DNA from: Leptasterias polaris
Lineage: Eukaryota > Echinodermata > Asteroidea > Forcipulatida > Asteriidae
Assembly (NCBI GenBank): GCA_037783415.1
Contig: JAZGTN010000037.1
Location: 1,674,001-1,738,000 of the forward strand
DNA: 64,000 bases
Direction: 5' to 3'
Below the pieces are notes generated by a model. The model saw nothing but the letters and a program-made list of their open reading frames with translations. It was not told the origin of the DNA and made no database searches. The position numbers and the translations under genes are program-made. Of this stretch, positions 32,960 to 44,600 are shown piece by piece (the stretch's first letter is position 1; every line of letters begins with the position of its first letter).

Positions 32960-34548
32960 TTATTGAGTTCCATGTGAGAGTATGAATAACCGTTCAATCC
33001 GAATGAAGGGCGCCACCACACGTCTTTGGCGCAGTTCGTTTTTTACACTTGGCAGCCGGCCGTGGTCTTTTGGGGGAAAGCCAGTCAAAAGGATTGTGCG
33101 CTTGTGTAAAAACTAAGAATGGTTTCCTTTGAATTTAAATTCACAGTGGGAGGATTTGATTACCCGTTAAACACCTCATCTGGAGCACAGCAAATTAAAT
33201 CATTTTGGTAGAACTGGGCGTGTGGGTAGGGGGCTGAGATACACGGTATAGTTGTCGTCTGTTTGTTCAGAAAATCTTCATATCAGAATAACCAAAGAGT
33301 CACGTAATTTGAATTGCTCTATAGGGTGGAATGTTGGATGGAGCAGTTTTCCAAGCTAGGTCAGAATCGCAAAAGTCATCATCTTTTCGTTGTACATATC
33401 ATAGTAAACTGAAACTCAAAAGCAAACTATCATTTTAATCTTTATTGTACTCTAAAGGTTTTCCTTATCCAACAGTTGGCACTTTTACAATTGATTGCAA
33501 TTTGATTTCAGTTGAATAATTTGTAAAGATAGATTACAGGAATGGTAAAATCGAAAATACTAAAATGGTTAAGTAGTTCCATCTGAAACACAGTAAAGGA
33601 AATTGCGTTTGGAGACCCCACAAATCATCCTTGCTTGTTTTTATATTTCGATTGCCACAATCGAAACAACACAATTCCGGACAAAACGTAAACAGTTTTT
33701 GTTTTTTTGTTTTTACAGAAACCCTGATGATTTTTTCCCCATATTTTTTTCATTTAAATAATACGTAAATAGGCCCTAAAGTTTGACAAATTCAATGCCA
33801 ATTCAATGCAATTTTTGGAAAATACACACTTATAGTTACAATAGAGTAAGCCTAGGCCTATAGCAAGTTAAATAAAAACAATAAATCTTGGTGTCAACTC
33901 TCCATTTACCACACCCATCACTGGCACCCATACATCCTCATCAGTGTGCATACACGAGAGATACATTTTAAAATAAACTATAAATAAACACACTTAAGAC
34001 ACTATCGGCAAAGTTCCGGATCCAGCTCCGGAAGGATTCCGGCTCCGGGCTTCGTTTGATGCTGAAGCATGCAACGTGTAAAAATAAAAGTATGTTGCTG
34101 CAAAGTTTATGACGGATCCCAATCCTAGGTTTGGGAAAATCAGTGATTATTTCTTTATACAGAGTAAAGGTGTGAAACATGAACTGCGAAGACTGGGAAG
34201 AAAAAAAACAAAAAAACAAACAACAACAGCAAGAATAACAACAGCAGCAATAACAACAAATAAAAACAAACAAACAAACAAACAAACAAACAATAAAATC
34301 TTAACGCTTAAATTTTATGAACTTTGATTTTTATAATAATTTTCCTTTCGGTGTAAAAGACGTGTGAACAAAATAATAATAATAATAACACTAGATATAG
34401 CAATAACAAATTGTCTCAAAACATAATAGTATTTCTTTCATGCATTTTACCAACGCCTTGATCTTGTCTTTTTATGTATTTTAATTTCACATATCCGAAT
34501 AGAAGTAGTTTGCCTGTATGTTCTAATAATAAACAAAATTCAAACAAT

Positions 34549-34775
34549 AGATAGTTCCCAGTAGACGCCATCTTTACGGGCAAACTGCATTTTTGGCATG
34601 CAGGCGCGTCAAGCGCTCTAATTATTAACGCAGCCGCGTTGTTCACTGACCAATCGTGCAGTGAGTTTTGTGAAATGTGCGCGTGTTGCACGCCGTTCTC
34701 ACGCGAAACGCATGACTGCGTGTTCCAAACTGCCCGTAAAGATGGCCGATTTACGTCATACTGCAACCTATCTAT
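34549..34775. mobile_element. MITE-like repeat, family D, copy 1 (TTTACGGGCA)
   Basis: Inverted words GCCATCTTTACGGGCAAACTG (left) and AACTGCCCGTAAAGATGGC (right) enclose a CpG-rich interior with ATTAACGCAGCCGCGTTG, GTGCGCGTG and CGCATGACTGCGTG. The same interior appears inverted at 48845-49066. Confidence 0.8.
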
Positions 34776-35195
34776 TGTTTCTTTTTTTAATAAGATAAAA
34801 GTCATCCCCAACACTCAATTACATTTATGTACTTAAAACAAAAAATCTCAAGTAATACATTAAATTTATTTAACGGTTTATATATAATAAAGGATAAGTG
34901 ATATTATTATTGGGTATTTCAGTCTTTATTCAATACTTCTTCCGTGATCCTTTTTTCCTTACTCTTTTGAGTTGCATACAAAATCCCTTGATCATAGTTT
35001 TTAAAAGCCAACTGTTTTTATTTGCACTTTTACTTGAGAGCCGATAAGAGCTGGTCTTCATCTTCTGCTGGTCGAGTGTTTTCAGACCGAAAAAACCCCA
35101 CAAAACCAACAAACATTTTAAACACATGGGGCTCTATTCAGTATTAGGTGCGACATAGAAAACTAAATACATTACATGTACATTAAATAAATAAA

Positions 35196-35201
35196 TTTAT
35201 T
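35196..35201 (-). terminator. Candidate poly(A) signal of the SLC37A3-like gene
   Basis: AATAAA on the minus strand, 343 bases past the stop codon. Such hexamers are frequent in this AT-rich DNA, so it is only a candidate. Confidence 0.3.
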
Positions 35202-35543
35202 CTCACTTTACATATCTATAATATTAAAAATTGCGTAGCTTCAATACCAGAGAAAACGTGCAGATTCAAGAAGCCCACTCCAGGGGCGTCTGTACAGAAG
35301 CGACGCAACTCTCAGCTTCCTGACGACGCGTCCAAGGAATTGTAGCAGTGTAAGTAGGCCTACAATCACATGTAATTAGAACTTCAACAGCACCTCAGCC
35401 CCCTACCCCGCCCAGCCCCAAACCAACTTAAAACATAGTCTGAATCCGCCCACCCACACCTATTGTAAATAGCAAGACCCGCCCCTAAGTTGCAGTTTTC
35501 AGAGAAGCATATGGAAAACTATATTCAAGTAAGAGTCTCTATA

Positions 35544-35630
35544 TCATTTTTCATCGTATTCCGAATGTCTGTGCAATGTCTTAATTTCCTTCACAAAAGT
35601 CGGCATGATGAACAAAGTGCCAATGACGAT
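35544..35630 (-). CDS. SLC37A3: SLC37A3-like exon 14 (stop codon)
   Basis: 87 bp including the TGA at 35546-35544, acceptor TGTTCTTCAG. It encodes IVIGTLFIMPTFVKEIK and TLHRHSEYDEK, the last helix and a short charged tail. The tail lacks an obvious dilysine retention signal. Confidence 0.9.
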   Translation of the reverse strand: MVIGTLFIMPTFVKEIKTLHRHSEYDEK

Positions 35631-38600
35631 CTGAAGAACAACACACAAGAGAAACAATGAGTTATACTCAATTGAGTTAGTAGGGCTACAATTTGAGTAA
35701 ATCGTGATTGTAATGTATTTTGTAATCTAAAGAGTTGTGGGTAAACCCCTTCAGAAAAATCTAAAACACCGCACCCAGAATAGTATATATATAAATAATT
35801 AAGATAAAACAAAATAAAATAAAATAAACTAAAATAAAATGAAATGAAAAGCAGATAATTTTTTTTTTTTACAAATTAAATACAATAATGGTGTAACAAA
35901 TAATGATTAATATTCAATTACAAATGTATAGTTCCATCTTCAGAGCTCCTTAAGTTTAAGGCCACTTAATCAGATAAAGACACAATTTATCTCACAACAA
36001 TTTGTCTCACCAAGTCTACTTAATGCTAAATCTATAGGACGGGAAGGTGAGTATATCTTAGTTTAAGTAATAAGTCGTTTTGGTAAGATACCAAGGTCAA
36101 GTCGACTTATTCCATAAGACGAGTCGACTTGGCGTGAATTAAAAGGAAAAATTGATCCATAAGATAAGTCGACATGGCGAGATTTAAAAGTACAGGTAAT
36201 AAGACAGGTCGACTTGGCGAGTTAATTCTACGACAAGTTGCCATATTCCATAAGACAAGTCGACTTTGTAAATGGAATGGTGCTCCTAGAGCCGCGTATT
36301 TGATTTTGCTATACTCTTATTTTACTTTTTAAGAATGTGGATACTATAGACACATTATTCTACACAATATTATTATTTAACCACAAAAGATATGTTGAAA
36401 ACCAAAATTTCCCAAAGAGAAGCTTTTTTTTTTTTACTCGGACCTCCTATCGTTTGCTTGTCATGAGGTGTTTTCATTATTTGGTAAAACAATTATTTCA
36501 CTCATTCTGAAACGACAAAGAAATAAAATGAAAATTTCGTCATTTTCTCAATAAAAAGTTAAGGTCATTTTCCTAAACATACTAACCATGATAACGAAGA
36601 AATAGAACACCGGAGACCAACCATACTTCATATCCAAGACAGGAACGACAATCTAGGGTTGAGACAAAAATTCAACGCCATCTTTTACAACAAAATAATT
36701 TGAATGTCTTTGTGACCCCCCGGACCAAGATACAGGGGCCAGAACCATTTCCAGGTCAGCTTCACCCAATTATGGGCCTATTGATCAGATTTAGAATGAT
36801 AAACTGATTATTTAACTTTTGCTCCGGAGATTTTCGTTTGCCAATCGTCATTTTCATCAGGTCACCTCCTGTGCCTTATGCATGCGTTGGGCACGGTGAC
36901 GGACTCGCCACACAATGTCCCGACTTTGTCGTCAGCGCAATTAAAAACTATTAAACTAATACCGCCTACGCTGTTTCAATGGCATGTTTCGAAATCAAAT
37001 TTGTCCCAAGCAAAGCATACAGCCACTGAAGATGCAAGGCTATTATACTAACAACAGAATGAAAATGAAGGGTAAAATAGGGGACATAGGAAAGCTGACG
37101 GTAGGTAGGTCCATCTAAATGTATGTTTATACCGCAGAATGGACGGAAACATGCACCGGGCAAGAAATTCCAAAGGCATAAAAGGTATGAAGAAATACTC
37201 AATTGGAAATACCCCTAAGCTCTGAATTTGGAGTAGCAGTGCAAATAGACAGGTTTCAAGCCCAACTCTCGAAAATGAGGTACAACTTTAAAGTGGTACC
37301 TGCATCGTTGCGATCAAAGTAGTCCCCACCCCCCCCCCCCCCCCCCCCCCCGTGGCTTCACCCAGTTTCTCGGGCCTGCTTTGATCGTGCCCCTCTAAAA
37401 GGTTGGTCTTTGTTTAAAAATTCTTATAACTTGGGTATAACCTTTTGCAATTTAGACATCCTTACCTGCCCGAGTGCAGCGCCCATTGTACCTGTTCCAT
37501 CGATGATGCCCGTCACCGTTGCCAGAGCTTCTTTACTACCTCGGATGATCTCTTGTTGACCAAGGTCAGCTGACACCACTGAGCTGATCACGTGGGATGC
37601 CCCATTTACAAATATCCCCAATATCGTTAGGATAATTGCATTCAATAGCAAATCGTTAGGACAAACTGTGGGAGGTAAAAATCGAAATGGAAATGTCGTT
37701 AAGAGCGATATTCATTTATTTATTCCATTTAACTGAAACCCTAAATAAACCTTAACATAAATTTTCAATTTAGGCTATCTGAGACGGTAACCATCCGTGA
37801 ACAAAAGAAATACATTTTATTTAGTTTTTAGTTTTACACAATACGCAGGTTCGAAGCAGATCTCACTTTTTCAAGCAAAATATTTAATAAGGCATTTCAA
37901 TACAAATTAAAAATTTTATTACTGTGGAATAATAATTCATTCTTCATTTGACTTTCGTACAAGATTGATAATATTTCCTTACAACTGTATCCGAAGACAA
38001 CACTGTACGATATGACCATCATGAAGACGACGATGGGGGAGCGGACGCCCAGACGATCTGACATATAACCACCTAGGATTCCACCTAATAAAAAGAGGGG
38101 GGGGGGGGAAATGATAATAATAATAATAACAATTAATAAATGAATAACAAATAAATAAAAAATATTAATGAAATAAATAAATGAATGTATATATTTTTTG
38201 TTTACATTAAAAAAAATAATTATGTGTAATTAATAATTAAGTGAATAAACAAACAAATTAATAAATAAATAAATCTCGTTTTTACAAGATAATATTAAAA
38301 TGAATAGAGACTTTCCTCTTCAGCAGGACGAAGTCTTCTCAAAAGCCACCACCCCCCAAAAAAAAAAAATAATAATAAAAATAAAAATAAATAAATAAAA
38401 AAATAAAACATAACAAAAGAAAACCCACCCCGAAAGTTATCTTTATAACAAACATGAACTAATTTATTTTGTACTACACGTAAACAATTCAGGTATATTT
38501 CTTCATTATAAATCTCATTCTAATAATAAAATAAATAACACTTTTGTTTAAACTATATAATACATTTTATTAAATCTTGAGGATTGGATCACTAAATTAT

Positions 38601-41600
38601 TAATAATCGATAATCGACAAGCGTACCAATAAGACCTCCGATGTCGTAGAACATTGACATTTGATCCGAAACAACCTCAGACCATAGGAAGTTATTGCTC
38701 AAGTAGTAAGGAAGCCAGAAGAAAAATGCGTAGTTGACCATTTTCAGGCAAGCATAGCACAACGCAAACTATAAAATTAAAAGTAAAGACAAATTCTATT
38801 AACTTATAAAACACACATTATTTGCCTTTTTCCAAAAAAAAAAAATCGGTTTGGGATCCGGCTCCGGCTTGGGCCCTGGCTCCAGCTTTGGCTCTGGCTT
38901 GGGCTCGGGCTCCGGCTTGGGCTCTGGCTCCAGCTTGGGCTCTGGCTACAGGTTGGGATCCGGCTCTGGAGCAGTGTACATCTTGCACGATGCTTCAAGA
39001 TGCAGAGCTAGAGCCAGAGCCAGAGCCTAAAACCGAGGTTTAGTAATGGCAACCTTGGCCTGGTTCACTTCACCAGTGACAATAAAAGTTCTTATTCTCA
39101 TTCCATAAAGGAACCAAGCTATAATTCCATTCCAACCTCGGCTTGGTTGTATGTGAAAATCCGGATGGCTGCACAAAGAACGAAGATCTTCTTCAATGGC
39201 TGATTTCAAAATATTTATGAAATAGTTTAATGAAAACGGAGGGTTGTTTACTCACAGCTGCCACATCGGGTAACAACAGTGCTTGTGTAAAGCTGATAGC
39301 ATGAGGTCTTGTTATTTTCGGAAGTATTGGTGACGTGTCATCTTCATCTGCAGAGATATCGCCATCTATTGAAACAGAAGTAATTTAAGTGTGAAGTTGT
39401 GAAACCAAAGACCATGGGTAAATGTTGTGCTTCCAGAAAAAAACATGTAAACAATAATATGTTTGCAAATATTTAGTTTAAAATCGAGGAAGAATCTGCT
39501 AGGAAAAGTCAGGCTATAGACCATGTTACCTTTGTTTACAGAAATAGTGACCTTGTACATTCTAATGCATTTCCTGACAGGCAAGATACTACACAGGCCA
39601 TATGGGGAAATTTAAATTTTGTGTCATAAATTTCACATAAATTCAAGAGTTACAAAAGCAACAGCTGTACAGCTTTTGAGATGTCCCCCCTTTCTTCACG
39701 TCAAAAGTTGAGAAAAATCAGACAGTGCAATCTCCATAAAACATATTCTTCCATTGAGCTGCGTACAAACTGTGCCGGCAGGAAGTCCAGGCTCCTGTGG
39801 CTCTTTTGTAAACATGTGACGTCACGGGTCACATTGTCTATAGAAACTAACTAACTTTTGCGTTTATACCATAGGTTCCTTTGGTTGGTAAGCAGTTCTC
39901 AACAGCTAGTTCTATTTTCTAAATATTTATATTTGATAAAACAATGATCAAGAAGATTTGACGGCACATTTGCGCGCTAAGCAACTGCATATGAACAATG
40001 TACTCCACTCATCTGCTCACAAGAACCACTGGAATGTAGCTAGCTTGTCTTTTATTTTGGAACTCTACTAAGGGCAACCCGTAAGCAGAAAATGAATCTG
40101 CTAAGAGGCTTTATGGAATTGGCACATTTCAGGGGAAGCTTTTCAGAAGAGAGTACAACGTGGAATCTCCAACAGAAGCATCACTATACAAACTTATCGG
40201 TGAAGTGTCATTAAGTTAGTCTTTGTTCCAAACGTTTCATTAGTTTTTCACGTCCGATGTTAAATTAATCATGGCTCGGTATTTGAATTACAAAAAAAAA
40301 AAAAATGCATATTCTATTGTAGTTTGACCCAACGGTTTTCATCACTCTTTCTTTATAGCCTTTGTGAACGAGGTTGAAAACTGCATTGTGCGCCAAGGTG
40401 CACGCGGTAGGCTACCGTTGTGGTCTGGGATACACACGTTGCATGTTCACGGTCAATATAATGAGCTATTATGGAATAATTGTGGTGTCAGTCACGTCCC
40501 TTTCTTGTAAACTTCACCGCAAGTTAGCAAAGAAGCATTTTACTTTGTTTCAAAAAGCTATAAACAATTCTGCCTATGACATGCAGGACTTCATCTTAAA
40601 CGTCATTATAAACGTCAGTTTAAAAGGGAATGACATGCCACCTGATTTTGTACTCTTACTTGAGGCATTTCGGGGAGTCAATGATTGCCCAAATTAAATA
40701 TGGCCTTTTGTATATGGCCTTTTGTATGAAGTTGAAAACAAAAGTCCGACACCATCAAATTGTGCATATTATATACAGCTTGGATGTCTTACCTTTCTTC
40801 AATGGGAATTGCACATCACTTTTGCTTTCCACTGTGTCTGAAAGACCTGCGAGTATAATAACACGGTGTTTCATTGGATAACGAGAAATTCTGAAGCAAC
40901 AACTGAATTTAGCTCACTCAAGACCAGATTGACGATTTGTTAATAATAGAGTTGGGGTTTTTAATGGTTTGTTTTTAACGATTTTGTGAATTGTACCAAG
41001 TAGGACGCCGTGTGAATTGATTAATTAATGAACATTACAAGATGAATATAGGCCTACGTTACTAATTTTAGAGTCAGAAAGTTCTGAAACTTTGTGTGAT
41101 GTGGGAATACAAGGTTTGCGTTTCTAGAGTTTGATGAAATAAATAAAGAGTAAATTTCATTCCCAATCCCCTTATTTTGTTAAACAAACACACTGCAACC
41201 ATCCTTTGGTGACCGTTTTTAGTAAAACAAATATCATCGGTTCATGTTTGGCCAGAAAATATACGATACAGTGATCTTGATGTCTTCTTCAAAGATATAT
41301 TGTACAGGATTGGTAGATCTGACTAAATAGTCGCAGATATGTTCATGTTTTATGTGATAAACAATACACATGAATAAAAAACCTGTAATTTGGGCTAAAT
41401 TCGTTGTGAGTCAGGGGAAAATGGTGAAAAACCATGCACAATTTTCAGCATGAACACACTTGTCCTTAACTTTGGTTCTTACAACCTAAAACAGTTGTTG
41501 CGTTTATAGGTTTTCAGATACAGTTTTCTCGAATATGACTTAATTTCAGAGGCAAATATTTCACACACAAAAATGCTTCTAGTATGAACTTCAAAATCAG

Positions 41601-44600
41601 TCAGCTCTCAGACTAAAACTAACAATGAGAATTTGTATCTTAACCAATCCTTTGTAATGTCCTTAACACCGGGAATAATTCTGGGAGAAGTACTCTGCTC
41701 GGAGGATTTGAACTGTAGCACGAACGTTTTAACCAAATGAGCTCTCAGATTTAAAGTAATTTTTTTTTTACCAATCAAGTAGTTTGTCTAAGATAAAGCT
41801 ATATCGGAACCTACTTGCCCCTGTCGAGTGCAGAAACCCTTACCTATTTCGCTGGGTGACGGTATGATGAAAATCAATATCACAATACCTCCAATGAAGA
41901 GGATACTGGCTGTCGTTAGAAACGCAAACTGCGGAAAGACAAATAAAATGAATCATAGGTGCGTTTAACATATTAAGCGGGTTGTTGTTGATTGTTTGTT
42001 TGATTGTTTATGTGTTTTTTTGCTGTGTATACCATGACATATCGTCTACCAGAATAAATAACATTGTGCATTCAAGGGCATTTCGTGGCAGGCAAGATAC
42101 TAACACGTAACAAATAATTTTAAGTTTTTATCGTATTAAAAACCATAATCATGAAATTGTAATTAAACAGCTAAAACAAGTTATCAGAATGTGCCCCTTC
42201 TCTTCACATTGTTACGCAATGGTACCGTGCAATTGCCAAAACAGAAATGATGTGTATATTATTATAGGTGTTACCGAGTGAGTTTAGCCAGGTAAGTTCT
42301 GCCGAGTGAATTGGTGCCAATTGAGTTATAATGCCAAAACGCTAACTGGGACCACGTAGCATATAGTGCTGAGTGATTTAACCAAATGTGTTTAGCCAAT
42401 TGGGTTTCTGACGAGTGTGTTTGCCGAGAGTGTATTGTTGAGTGAGTTTGGTCGAATGAGTTTTGTCGAGTGATTTTTGTCGAATGAGTTTTATCATGTG
42501 AGTTTTGCTGAGTGAGTTTTGTCAAGTTAATTCTGATGAGTGAGTTTTGTCAAGTGAGTTTCATCCAGTGAGTTTTGTCGAGCGGGATTTGTCGAGTGAG
42601 TTTTGTCAAGTGAGTTTTGTCAAGTTAATTCTGATGAGTGAGTTTTGTCCAGTGAGTTTTTTCAAGTGAGTTTTGTCGATTGAGTTATGTCGAGTGAGTT
42701 TTGTCTTGTGAGTTTTGTCAAGTGAGTTTTGTCGTGTGAGTTGTATCCAGTCAGTTTTGCCGTGTGAGTTTTGTCGAGTGACTTTTGTCGAATGAGTTAT
42801 ATATGCAGAGATTATCTTGACCATTATTCTACCTATGACTGCATTAACTCACCTGATATCCTTGGTTCAACACCAGTGCAGCAAGAACTGACCCCAAAAT
42901 GTTTCCAACAGATTGGCAAGACGTCCACAAGCCAAATACTAGTCCTCTATAATCAAAATAATAACTCAATATGTAAATACCTGCAATTAGTCTTTCCCAT
43001 CATGAAATATGTTAGTAGCATTCACGCATGCGTAAAGACACAATTGGTTGGCAAACGCCATAGAGTTGGTCCACTATAGGCAGACGCATGCCAAACGCGT
43101 ATGCGTCATGCCCATGGATTTCCCATCACCAATGGTCGCGCCACCATAAGCCCCATACAAAAGGTCGCCATGTTTAATCATTTTACCAACCAAAAGTGTT
43201 AGTGCGCACGCGTGATTTGCAATTTACACATTTCACGGAAAGTGTCTCATTAACAGGAAAACTATGAGATTAACCAAACCGGTTTAAATCAAACCTTTAA
43301 ACCGAATTAAACCAAACGCAATTCTTATCAACCGAATTAACTATAGGCCGGATTAAATCAAATTTCAAATAACAAACAATGTCAACCAAATTGGGATTAC
43401 GCACTAAAATGTGCACTGTTTTCCCCTACAATACCTATTCGATTGTTACTACAATCTGCGTATCATAATTAATAATTCCTTCATATTGTGTTATTCTAGA
43501 ATAAAAAAGTGCAAAACTGGATACAAAGGAGAATGAGTTACTCTTTTACGCAAATAGGGGGGGGGGGGGGGTGACTAATGTTTGTTGGTTAACCTCATCG
43601 GCGTGCTTGTATATACAGAATCCTCTATAGATTGATCTTGCATATGATAATATAAACCAGTAAAATAAATAAAGGTAAATTTAAAACAAACTGGCCAATT
43701 TGTAACCCAATGAGACAGCTGTTGAACTTCACATCTGTTTTGTATATGATTATCAATCGTGGTAAGGTCATGTGTCTTATAAATATTAACTTTTTGTGGA
43801 CTGTTTCCAGCATTGGCGTGATACGAACGAGTTTTTCGTTCCCTATACTTTCCAGTTTCATTGAAAACGTCACACGGTTTGTTTTATGAAAATAAATGCT
43901 TTAGTGTCATCAAGATACACTGATCGCACTGTTTTTATAGCCTGCCAACACAGGCAGCGGCGTAGCTACGGGGGGTGGGGGGGCCTGGGGGGGCACGTGC
44001 CCCCCACAAATGTCCAGTGCCCCCCAGGTGCCCCCCAGGTGCCCCCCACGAAAAAAATCGCAATAGTGCCCACTCAAAAAGAAAGTTAAAAGAATGAAAA
44101 CAAAACATTATAAAAACAAATACATCTGCTATTTGTAGGCTTCCACAATAAAGTAAAACAAAAACTGTTATCTACGGAGCTCCACGAGGGCCATGCCACT
44201 TATCTAGATAACGACATAATTTATCTTGCCAAGTCAATTTTTTAAAACGAAAAAGTCGACTTATCCTGATAATTTATCTCACCAAGACGACTTCCTAAAA
44301 CTAAAAGGTTGAGTTATCCTGATAATTTATTTCACCAAGACGACTTCCTAAAACTAAGAAGTCGACTTATCCTGATAATTTATCTCACCAAGACGACTTC
44401 CTAAAACTAAGAAGTCGACTTATCCTGATAATTTATCTCACCAAGACGACTTCCTAAAACTAAGAAGTCGACTTATCCTGATAATTTATCTCACCAAGAC
44501 GACTTCCTAAAACTAAGTCGTCTTGGTGAGATAAATTATCAGGATAACTCAACCTTTTAGTTTTAGGAAGTCGTCTTGGTGAGATAAATTATCAGGATAA

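Larger units (their letters stand above)
31301..35195. other. Intergenic region between FAM120A-like and SLC37A3-like genes
   Basis: No supported gene. It holds C runs at 32089-32111 and 32457-32484, a TTTA-rich stretch at 32296-32390, the MITE at 32839-32959, A-rich CAAA/AACA runs at 34200-34300 and the family D repeat at 34549-34775. The rest is unassigned AT-rich sequence. Confidence 0.65.

Noticed and set aside
38822..39043. Frames rich in Ala-Trp-Ala-Pro or Ser-Pro-Ser repeats
   Set aside because: Translation of a hexamer minisatellite in an intron of the SLC37A3-like gene.
40374..40697. 107-codon plus-strand frame in SLC37A3-like intron 8
   Set aside because: Not recognised, no domain, low-complexity hydrophobic and lysine-rich translation. 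Length is within chance for 64 kb in six frames.
41694..41748. Functional tRNA gene
   Set aside because: Box A-like and box B-like parts are present, but they are too close and the anticodon arm is missing; recorded only as a SINE-type fragment.
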